DNA of 64,000 nucleotides from Pseudorhodoferax sp032153935 (lineage in GTDB: Bacteria; Pseudomonadota; Gammaproteobacteria; Burkholderiales; Burkholderiaceae_C). The stretch lies in NCBI RefSeq assembly GCF_964253035.1, contig NZ_CAXUQL020000001.1, positions 124,001-188,000 on the forward strand, read 5' to 3'. The translations under genes and the position numbers were made by a program. The notes beneath the pieces were generated by a model that saw nothing but the letters and a program-made list of their open reading frames with translations, was not told the origin of the DNA and searched no databases. Below are positions 8,256 to 14,353 of the stretch, piece by piece. Position 1 is the stretch's first letter. Each line of letters opens with the position of its first letter.

Positions 8256-8756
8256 TCAGTGGTCCAGCAACTCGTGGTAGCGGCGCGCGAAGTACACGAG
8301 CCCGCGGCCGCCGTCCTGCATGGCCAGCGCCGCGACCTGGCAGAACAGCACGTCGTGGGAGCCAACGCCCACGCACTGGGTGATGCGGCAATCCAGGCTG
8401 GCGACCGCGCCCATGAGTCGCGGTGCGCCGGTCGCGCCGTTGCACCATTCACCCGCGGCGAAGCGCTCCTCCGTGGGCGTCCTGCCACCGAATACCTGCG
8501 AGATCGCCTGCTGCCCTGCCGACAGCACGTTCACGCACACCGTTCCGTTGGCGTGCACCGCCGCGTAGGCGGACGAACTGCGGTTCAGGCAGACCAGCAG
8601 CGTGGGCGGATCGTCCGTGACGCTGCAGACCGCCGAAGCCGTGAAGCCGGCGCGCCCGGCCGGCCCGTCGGTGGTGATGATGTTGACGGCGGCGCCCAGG
8701 CGCGCCATGGCGTCGCGGTAGTCCAGGCGTGGCACGGTGGCCATGGTGGAATGCAT
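8256..8756 (-). CDS. rutF: flavin reductase RutF
   Basis: The 166-residue protein belongs to the flavin reductase-like FMN-binding family. It carries AVNIITTDGPAGRAGFTASAVCSV, split by the usual loop, then LLVCLNRSSSAY and a C-terminal YFARRYHEL. In the Rut pathway it supplies reduced FMN to the pyrimidine oxygenase RutA. Its ATG has an AGGAGT ribosome-binding site 7 nt upstream. It is the last gene of the remaining rut operon, 17 bp after rutE. Since rutA is absent nearby, it may be without its natural partner or serve another monooxygenase. Confidence 0.85.
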   Translation of the reverse strand: MHSTMATVPRLDYRDAMARLGAAVNIITTDGPAGRAGFTASAVCSVTDDPPTLLVCLNRSSSAYAAVHANGTVCVNVLSAGQQAISQVFGGRTPTEERFAAGEWCNGATGAPRLMGAVASLDCRITQCVGVGSHDVLFCQVAALAMQDGGRGLVYFARRYHELLDH

Positions 8757-8773
8757 TGCAGACTCCTGTGGGG

Positions 8774-9364
8774 TCAGCCGAGCCTGCAGGCCTCGGCGAA
8801 CGTGAGGCGTGGCAGCCTCGGGTACAAGGTGGACGTGTCGCCGTATCCGAGGTTGACCAGCAGATTGGTGGTCCAGGTCGTGCCGGCGAAGAAGGCGGCG
8901 TCGACCTGCGGCTTGTCGAAGCCCGACATGGGGCCGGCGTCCAGCCCGAGCGCACGCGCGGCCAGGATCAGGTAGCCGGCCTGCAGCGAGGCGTTGCGGA
9001 ACGCGGTCTCGTGCGCGGCGGCCGGGCTGCCCGTGAACCAGCTCTTCGCGTCGGCATGCGGGAACAGGCGCGGCAGCTGCTCGTAGAAGGCCGTGTCCCA
9101 GGCCGCGACCACGGTGACGGGCGCGGCCATGGTCTTGTCCAGGTTGCCCTTGGACAGCGCAGGCGCCAGCTTCGCCTTGCCTTCGGGCGTGCGCACGAAG
9201 ACGAAGCGCGCGGGCGCGCAGTTGGCCGAGGTCGGCCCCATGCGCACCGGGTCGTAGAGCTGGCGCAGCAGCGCGTCGGAGACCGGCGCGTCGGTCCAGC
9301 CGTTGTGCGTGCGGGCGTCGAGGAACAGCGTGGCCAGCGCGGCCGCATCGAGGGAGGAACTCAT
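8774..9364 (-). CDS. rutE: malonic semialdehyde reductase RutE
   Basis: The 196-residue nitroreductase-fold protein has the RutE pattern: THNGWTDAPVSDALLRQLYD near residue 20, GPTSANCAPARFVFV (FMN site) near 45, and GLDAGPMSGFDKP near 140. RutE reduces toxic malonic semialdehyde to 3-hydroxypropionate at the end of the uracil degradation route. The ATG overlaps the stop codon of the rutD remnant (ATGA), so reading of the shortened rutD may still feed ribosomes into rutE. Length agrees with the E. coli protein (196 residues). Confidence 0.9.
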   Translation of the reverse strand: MSSSLDAAALATLFLDARTHNGWTDAPVSDALLRQLYDPVRMGPTSANCAPARFVFVRTPEGKAKLAPALSKGNLDKTMAAPVTVVAAWDTAFYEQLPRLFPHADAKSWFTGSPAAAHETAFRNASLQAGYLILAARALGLDAGPMSGFDKPQVDAAFFAGTTWTTNLLVNLGYGDTSTLYPRLPRLTFAEACRLG

Positions 9365-9537
9365 GGTGTGGTGTGCTGCGCCAGGAAGGCGAGCACGCGC
9401 CAGCCGGCCGCGACCAGCATCTCGACCTGCGGCTTCCAGAACGCGGCCGCGCCGCCCAGGCCGGAGGACAGCAGCACGGTCGGCCGTCCAGCCGATTCAA
9501 TGGCCGGGCCGTGGATGTCGTGCGCGACGACGGCCAT
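9361..9537 (-). pseudogene. rutD: rutD with large in-frame internal deletion
   Basis: RutD is an alpha/beta hydrolase of about 260 residues acting on aminoacrylate in pyrimidine degradation. Here only 58 codons remain. The first 48 match the start of the family (a conserved VLLSSGLGGAAAFW segment for the oxyanion region), and the last ten read LAFLAQHTTP, which looks like the extreme C terminus. The nucleophile, Asp and His regions are gone. The frame is preserved across the junction, and the overlap with rutE remains. Loss of about 200 codons from the middle is the simplest explanation. No catalytic function is expected. Confidence 0.8.
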
Positions 9538-9542
9538 CGCGC

Positions 9543-9935
9543 TCAGCCCTTCTTGCCCACGTGGGCGACCGTGGCGATCTCCACGAGCGCGTCCGGCTTC
9601 ACGAGGCCGCACTGGATGCAGTAGCGCGCCGGCTTGCTGCCCGGGAAGAACTCGGCGTAGACGGCGTTGATGGCGCCGTAGTGGGCCCAGTCGGTCAGGA
9701 AGATGTGGTTCATGGTCACGTCGGCCATGGTGCCGCCGGCGGCCTCGACCACGCCCTGGATGATCGTCAGCACATGGCGGGTCTGCGCGGCGGCGTCGCC
9801 GACATGGACCACGTTGTTCTGCTTGTCGAAGGGCAGCGTGCCGGAGACGTACAGGATGCCGTCGGCCAGCGTGCCGGGCACGTAAGGGGCCAGCGGCACG
9901 CCGGTGCCGGGGGGAATCACTGCGGTTTGGGACAT
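9543..9935 (-). CDS. rutC: RutC, RidA-type aminoacrylate deaminase/reductase
   Basis: The 130-residue protein is of the YjgF/YER057c/UK114 (RidA) family. It shows PLAPYVPGTLADGILYVSG, the TMADVTMNHIFLTDW segment and the CIQCGLVKPDALVEI C-terminal active-site region with the conserved Arg just before (ARYCIQC). In the Rut pathway it processes 3-aminoacrylate (peracid) intermediates. It is intact and lies 5 bp before the rutD remnant and 24 bp after the rutB remnant. RidA proteins have wider enamine-clearing roles, so it may still be useful without the rest of the pathway. Confidence 0.9.
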   Translation of the reverse strand: MSQTAVIPPGTGVPLAPYVPGTLADGILYVSGTLPFDKQNNVVHVGDAAAQTRHVLTIIQGVVEAAGGTMADVTMNHIFLTDWAHYGAINAVYAEFFPGSKPARYCIQCGLVKPDALVEIATVAHVGKKG

Positions 9936-9959
9936 GGAAAACTCTTGTGGAAAAAGAGA

Positions 9960-10118
9960 TCAGCCGGCCAGGGTGGCGCAGAACGCGTCGACGCCCGCGA
10001 CCCAGCCGAAGAAGGTCTGCACGTTGTAGACCACGCCCTGCTGGATCTCGGCCGAGCCCAGCTGGTGCGTGGCCTCTTCCAGCAGCACGGCGAAGTACTC
10101 CAGGTGGAAGGCGTCGCT
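9960..10118 (-). pseudogene. rutB: 3' end of rutB (ureidoacrylate amidohydrolase)
   Basis: A 52-codon stretch matches the RutB C terminus closely: HLEYF, LEEATHQ, then YNVQTFFGWV and DAFCATLAG before the stop. RutB is an isochorismatase-like hydrolase of about 230-240 residues. The catalytic Asp, Lys and Cys all lie upstream of this segment and are missing, and upstream the frame loses similarity and runs into the PucR gene 50 bp away. A deletion between the pucR end and the rutB tail seems to have removed rutA and most of rutB. Confidence 0.75.
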
Positions 10119-10167
10119 CCACGTAGCCGCCCAGCGAGGCGTAGGCGTTCTGCATGTGCCCAGGCCA

Positions 10168-11382
10168 TCAGGTACTGGACGACATGGACCGGATCAGCAG
10201 CGCGATGCTGAGATTGAGGCGGTCGTGCGGGTCTTCGAACGAGCAGCCGCTGAGCGCTTCGATGCGCTGCAACCGGTAGTTCAAGGTATTGCGGTGGACG
10301 TGCAGGCGCTCCGCCGCACGCGCCAGGTTGCCGTTCTCCTGGAACCAGGCCTGCAGCGTGGGTATCAGCACCGGCCGGTGGCGCGAGTCGTCGCCGACCA
10401 GCGGCCCCAGGATGCGCTCGACAAAGCGGTCCAGCAGGGCGCGGTCGCGAATCGCCGCCAGCAGTTCGAGGGTGCCCAGCGCATTGAAGCTGCACACGCC
10501 CAGACGCTCCGGAAAGCACTGCGCCGCCGCCAGGGCCTGGCGTGCCTGGCCCAATCCCTGCGGCAGCATCGCGGGCGTGTGGCCGCTGGTGCTCAGCCCC
10601 AGGAACACGCGCAGCGGCGCCAGCTCGGTGTTCAGCCTTTGCAGCCAGGCCGCCAGAGCCTGCCGGTTCTCGCCGCCCTCGGGCAGCAGCGCGATCCAGG
10701 ACTGCCCGTGGCCCACCAGGGGCAAGGCATGGCCGGCGCCTGCCAGGTGCTCGTTCAAGCGCTGCAGAAAGGTCGCGCGGCCCGCCTGCAGGCGGTCTTC
10801 GGCGTCGCCCTGCGCCACCTCGGCGAACAGGTGGTCGGCACCGTCGAGCTTGAACAAGGCCACCTGGCGCGGCATCTGCAGCGCCTGCCCCAGGCCCAGG
10901 CCCTCGGCCCGCAGCAGCAGCAGTTCCAGGTTCTGGTAGTCGCCGTCGAGCAGCACCTCCAGCACATGGCGCCGCGAGCGCGCCAGCTGTTCTGCCTGGA
11001 CCAGCGCCGTGCCGATGGCGTGCGTGACCAGCACCATCTTGAGCGCATAGGGCTGCTCGACCAGCGGCACGCCCAGCCGGTCTGCTGCCGTGACGACCGA
11101 AGCGGGAATGGCCTGGATGAACTGCTCGCCGACCAGGATGACCATGCCGGCGCAGCGCCGCTCGTGGGCTTCGTGCAGCAGGCGCAGCAGGTTGGCCTCG
11201 TCGCGCGGGTGGCCGATGCCCGTGACGAACACCAGCTCGCCTCCGATCACCCAATCGGCGATGCCGGGGTTCTCCGCCTGGTAGGTCCAGCGGATCGGCT
11301 GGTGTTGCGCGGTGTGTCCGGCGCGCAGCCGCATGCCGGACAGTCCGGGCAGGGCCAGCACATCGGCAACGCTCAGGCTCAC
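10168..11382 (-). CDS. PucR family transcriptional regulator
   Basis: The 404-residue protein has an N-terminal PucR ligand domain (about residues 1-130, starting SVADVLALPGLSGM), a middle region, and a C-terminal PucR helix-turn-helix with AAERLHVHRNTLNYRLQRIEALSG split across about residues 350-375. PucR proteins typically control purine, pyrimidine or amine catabolism. It lies 22 bp after the cytosine permease gene and just before the rut remnants. The start is GTG at 11382 without a clear ribosome-binding site, so expression probably depends on coupling to the permease gene. Confidence 0.85.
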   Translation of the reverse strand: MSLSVADVLALPGLSGMRLRAGHTAQHQPIRWTYQAENPGIADWVIGGELVFVTGIGHPRDEANLLRLLHEAHERRCAGMVILVGEQFIQAIPASVVTAADRLGVPLVEQPYALKMVLVTHAIGTALVQAEQLARSRRHVLEVLLDGDYQNLELLLLRAEGLGLGQALQMPRQVALFKLDGADHLFAEVAQGDAEDRLQAGRATFLQRLNEHLAGAGHALPLVGHGQSWIALLPEGGENRQALAAWLQRLNTELAPLRVFLGLSTSGHTPAMLPQGLGQARQALAAAQCFPERLGVCSFNALGTLELLAAIRDRALLDRFVERILGPLVGDDSRHRPVLIPTLQAWFQENGNLARAAERLHVHRNTLNYRLQRIEALSGCSFEDPHDRLNLSIALLIRSMSSST

Positions 11383-11404
11383 GGGGGTGGCTTTCGGCGG
11401 CGAC

Positions 11405-12679
11405 TCAGGCGCTGCGGACCGGCAGGTTCGTGCTCTTCAGCAGGCGCTGCAGCTCACCCAGCAGGATGTAGCTGGCGAAGGCGGCGCCGATGCCGATCAG
11501 CGGCGGCAACCAGGGCGAGAAGTAGGCGCAGGCCGTGCCGATGGCATAGGCCAAAAGGCCGGTGGCGTTGAACCTGGGCAGCTTGGCCTCGGCGATCTTC
11601 GGGTAGCGGCCCTTGTGCACGTAGAGGTAGTCGGCCACGATCACGCCGCCCAGCGGGGGGATCAGCGAACCCAGCAGCACCAGGAACGGGATCAGCATCT
11701 CGTACATGCCGGCGATGGCCAGCACGGTGCCGATGCCGGCACCGACCAGCGTCATGGTCTTGCGGCGGTCGCTGCGGATCAGGTTGCAGCCGGCGGCGGC
11801 GAAGTTGTAGATGGTGTTGTCCTGCGTGGTCCAGACGTTGAGGAACAGCATCACCACGGCCGCCATGGACAGGCCCTGCAGCACCAGCACCTCGACGATG
11901 TCGGGCTGCTGGTAGACGATGGCACCGTAGGCGCCGGCGACGATCATGAGCCCGTTGCCGATGAAGAAGCCGACCAGGCTGGACAGCCCCGCGACGCGGG
12001 TGCTGGCCGCGAAGCGGGTCCAGTTGGTGGCCTGGATGGCCCCGCTCACGAAGGTGCCGAACACCATGGTGATGGCCATGTTCAGGCCCATGCTTTCCTT
12101 GGGCTGCACGGCCAGCAGGGCATCCAGGCCGCCCACGTCCTGCGTGGCCTTCCACAGCGAATAGACCAGCAGCGCGCACATGGCTGGCACGGCCACGCGC
12201 GACAGCAGGTCCAGCCCCTTGTAGCCAATGTAGGCCGTGGCGCAGAAACCGAAGCCGAACACCACCATCAGCGGGATGGTCCAGCTCTCGGGCAGGTGCA
12301 ACAGCTTGACGAGCACGATGGCCACGGTGGCAGTGCCCCAGGCGTACCAGCCGATCTGGGTGAAGCCCAGGAGCAGGTCGGACAGCTTGCTACCCGTCTC
12401 ACCGAAGCAGAAGCGCCCCATCAGCACCGCATTCAGGCCACTGCGGCAGGCGATCACGCCCAGCACGGCGGCATAGGCGCCCAGCAGCAGGTTGCCGATG
12501 ACGGCGGCCCACAGCATGGTCTTGAAGTCGAAGGCCATGCCGATCTTGCCGCCAGCGAACATGGTCGCGGTGAAGAAGGTGAAGCCGAACAACAGGATGG
12601 AGGTGGAGAACAGTCCCTGGCGGGCGCCGGCAGGCACCTCGCTCAGGGGATAGTCGGTGTCGCTGGAGGCTTGGCTCAT
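11405..12679 (-). CDS. codB: cytosine permease, NCS1 family
   Basis: The 424-residue inner-membrane protein has about 12 hydrophobic segments and resembles E. coli CodB along its length: LLLGFTQIGW near residue 110, the substrate-site region NVWTTQDNTIYNFA near 300, and IPPLGGVIVADYL near 345. It should import cytosine or a related base with protons. The start at 12679 is supported by GGAG 7 nt upstream; an in-frame start at 12739 would lie upstream of the promoter. No codA deaminase gene is nearby. It heads the cluster that includes PucR and the broken rut genes. Confidence 0.88.
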   Translation of the reverse strand: MSQASSDTDYPLSEVPAGARQGLFSTSILLFGFTFFTATMFAGGKIGMAFDFKTMLWAAVIGNLLLGAYAAVLGVIACRSGLNAVLMGRFCFGETGSKLSDLLLGFTQIGWYAWGTATVAIVLVKLLHLPESWTIPLMVVFGFGFCATAYIGYKGLDLLSRVAVPAMCALLVYSLWKATQDVGGLDALLAVQPKESMGLNMAITMVFGTFVSGAIQATNWTRFAASTRVAGLSSLVGFFIGNGLMIVAGAYGAIVYQQPDIVEVLVLQGLSMAAVVMLFLNVWTTQDNTIYNFAAAGCNLIRSDRRKTMTLVGAGIGTVLAIAGMYEMLIPFLVLLGSLIPPLGGVIVADYLYVHKGRYPKIAEAKLPRFNATGLLAYAIGTACAYFSPWLPPLIGIGAAFASYILLGELQRLLKSTNLPVRSA

Positions 12680-12713
12680 GGAAGTGCTCCGGGTTGAAGG
12701 ACCGGCTTGCACA

Positions 12714-12728
12714 GCACGCAGCGTGCCA
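12714..12728 (-). promoter_or_regulatory. candidate sigma-54 promoter of codB
   Basis: The minus strand reads TGGCACG-CTGC-GTGC. This matches the -24/-12 consensus TGGCACG-N4-TTGC except for one base, with the required 10-bp distance between GG and GC. The predicted start near 12702 leaves a short leader containing the GGAG site. Caution: the same bases contain a GCACG-CTG-CGTGC inverted repeat and could instead be an operator. Confidence 0.5.
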
Positions 12729-12770
12729 AATGCACACACTTCTCAGAGACACATTTTCATCAAACGATGG

Positions 12771-12785
12771 TGTGCAATATGCACA
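12771..12785. promoter_or_regulatory. palindromic activator or regulator site upstream of codB
   Basis: TGTGCA-ATA-TGCACA is a perfect 6-bp inverted repeat about 70 bp upstream of the predicted sigma-54 start, a normal place for an enhancer-binding protein. A related degenerate copy, TGTGCA-TTT-GGCA on the minus strand (12724-12736), overlaps the -24 element. Both could bind PucR or an NtrC-like activator; the sequence alone does not decide. Confidence 0.45.
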
Positions 12786-12833
12786 AAGATCCGCCCGGAA
12801 TACCCGTCGGAAGGCGTGGCCGTTCGGCAGTAC

Positions 12834-12861
12834 AGACAAAACTGGTGCGTGGCACGCACCA
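12834..12861 (-). terminator. intrinsic terminator after the Rrf2/flavoprotein operon
   Basis: TGGTGCGT-GCC-ACGCACCA forms a perfect 8-bp stem with a 3-nt loop and is followed by GTTTTGTCT on the minus strand. It lies about 60 bp after the flavoprotein stop codon. Confidence 0.7.
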
Positions 12862-12923
12862 ACAACGGGGCAGCGCGCCACACCGGGGAGCGGCGCCAGC
12901 CCACGCCGGTGCGAACAGGCCGA

Positions 12924-13814
12924 TCAACCGCCGAAGACCATGGCGCGGTGCATGGCCGCCCCCGCGACCGTGCCGGCCGACGCAGCCAGCGCCGCGTTGC
13001 TCCAGCCCATGGCCGCATCCCCGGCCGCGAACACGCCCGGCACCGAAGTCTGGCCCATCTCGGCGCGGATGAAGGGGCCGGCTGGCGCGGCCTCGAAGGC
13101 GCAGCCCAGCTGTTCGGCCAGCGGGCTGGCCATGGCCACGGTGGGTGCGAGGAACAGGCCGCGCAGCGGCACCACGCGGTCCGCCAGCCGCACGCCGGCC
13201 AGCGCCGTGCCCTCGCCTTCCAGCGCCAGCACCTTCCCCGGCTCGACCGCGACGCCCAGCGCCGCCATGTGGGCGTGCTCGTCGTCGCTGATGCGGTGGC
13301 CGTCCAGGAACAGCGTGGTCGGCCCCCACTCGGCGATCAGCTGGGCCTGGTGCAGCGACAGCGGCATGCGGTAGAGCACGCCCAGCGGCTGGCGGTCGAA
13401 CTCGTAGCCGTGGCAATAGGGGCAGTGGGCGACGCTCTGGCCCCAGCGCGCGGCCAGGCCAGGCAGCTCGGGCAGCAGATCGCGCACGCCCGTGGCCAGC
13501 AGCAGGCGCCGGCCGACCAGGCGTTCGCCGTTGTCCAGCGTCAGCGCGAAACCCTCGCCCTGCGGCGCGGCATCCAGGGCCTGGGTGGCCACGAAACGCA
13601 CCGTGGGATAGGCCAGCAGCTGCGCGCGCGCCTGCGCCATGAGCGCCAACGGCGCCCGGCCGTCGTGGCCGAAGAAGCCGTGCGAGGCCTGCGCGAAGCG
13701 GTTGCGCGGCGCACCCGCGTCCACCACGCAGACCTGGCGGCGCGCCCGCGCGAGTTGCAGCGCCGCCGAAATGCCGGCGAAGCTGCCGCCGACGATGAGC
13801 GCATCAATGTCCAT
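12924..13814 (-). CDS. FAD-dependent pyridine nucleotide-disulfide oxidoreductase (thioredoxin reductase-like)
   Basis: The protein (296 residues from the ATG at 13814) has the FAD-binding start IVGGSFAGISAALQLAR, a central CPYCHGYE with the CxxC redox pair, and a C-terminal GVFAAGDAA flavin motif. It resembles thioredoxin reductase-type flavoproteins, but no thioredoxin-like partner is adjacent. Its start lies inside the 3' end of the Rrf2 gene, so the two are translationally coupled. The Rrf2 protein probably controls its expression. Substrate is unknown; related proteins act in redox defence. Confidence 0.87.
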   Translation of the reverse strand: MDIDALIVGGSFAGISAALQLARARRQVCVVDAGAPRNRFAQASHGFFGHDGRAPLALMAQARAQLLAYPTVRFVATQALDAAPQGEGFALTLDNGERLVGRRLLLATGVRDLLPELPGLAARWGQSVAHCPYCHGYEFDRQPLGVLYRMPLSLHQAQLIAEWGPTTLFLDGHRISDDEHAHMAALGVAVEPGKVLALEGEGTALAGVRLADRVVPLRGLFLAPTVAMASPLAEQLGCAFEAAPAGPFIRAEMGQTSVPGVFAAGDAAMGWSNAALAASAGTVAGAAMHRAMVFGG

Positions 13815-14277
13815 GTCCGATCTCCTCTGAAAAATCATGCGGCTGGCGCCCGCTGGCCAGCATGCGGCGGTGGAAGTCGGCCGACAGCTGCGCCAGCGTG
13901 ACCTCGCCCAGCCGCGCCAGCAGCAACGCCTCGGCCTGCTGGTAGGCGCCTTGCAGTGCGGTGTTCACCGCCTGCTCGACCAGGCATTCGGGGTGCTCGC
14001 TGCGGTGGCCCACGGCCAGCAGCGCCGGCCCGCCGACCGCTTCATGGATGTCGCGCAGCGTGATGCGCTCCAGAGGGCAGCACAGCACCCAGCCGCCGCC
14101 ATGGCCCTTGGCCGAGGCGACGAAGCCGGCCTCGCGCAGGCCGGCCATCAGGCGGCGCACCACCACGGGGTTGGTGGACATGGCGCGCGCCAGCGCTTCC
14201 GAGGTGGCCGGCCCCGGCATCTCGGCCATGTGCAGCAGGGCGTGCAGCACGCCCGACAATCGGCTGTCTTTGTTCAT
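13804..14277 (-). CDS. Rrf2 family transcriptional regulator
   Basis: The 157-residue protein has an N-terminal winged helix with TSEALARAMSTNPVVVRRLMAGL and the Rrf2 wing ASAKGHGGGWVLCCPLERITL. Only one cysteine (ECLVEQAV) occupies the region where iron-sulfur Rrf2 proteins carry three, so it probably does not bind an IscR/NsrR-type cluster. CC near residue 66 is outside that region. Its ATG sits inside a perfect inverted repeat and no ribosome-binding site is present, suggesting a leaderless, self-repressed gene. It drives the downstream flavoprotein gene. Confidence 0.9.
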   Translation of the reverse strand: MNKDSRLSGVLHALLHMAEMPGPATSEALARAMSTNPVVVRRLMAGLREAGFVASAKGHGGGWVLCCPLERITLRDIHEAVGGPALLAVGHRSEHPECLVEQAVNTALQGAYQQAEALLLARLGEVTLAQLSADFHRRMLASGRQPHDFSEEIGHGH

Positions 14278-14299
14278 GCAACATTATGAGTTGCATGAA
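14273..14299 (-). promoter_or_regulatory. Rrf2 promoter and operator
   Basis: TTCATGCAAC (14273-14282) and GTTGCATGAA (14290-14299) are perfect 10-bp arms around a 7-bp centre. On the minus strand the centre supplies CATAAT, a five-of-six match to a -10 box, ending 5 nt before the Rrf2 ATG, which itself lies in the left arm. A protein bound here would block the promoter. Confidence 0.7.
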
Positions 14300-14340
14300 A
14301 AGAAAAACGCCGACCGGAGGCGCAATGCCCCCGGCCGGCG
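14297..14340 (-). terminator. intrinsic terminator of fusA
   Basis: On the minus strand a 14-bp stem (arms 14308-14321 and 14327-14340, two wobble or mismatch positions) with a 5-nt ATTGC loop is followed by TTTTTCTTTT. It begins 14 nt after the fusA stop codon and ends at the Rrf2 operator. Confidence 0.85.
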
Positions 14341-14353
14341 CTGGGTCACCACA

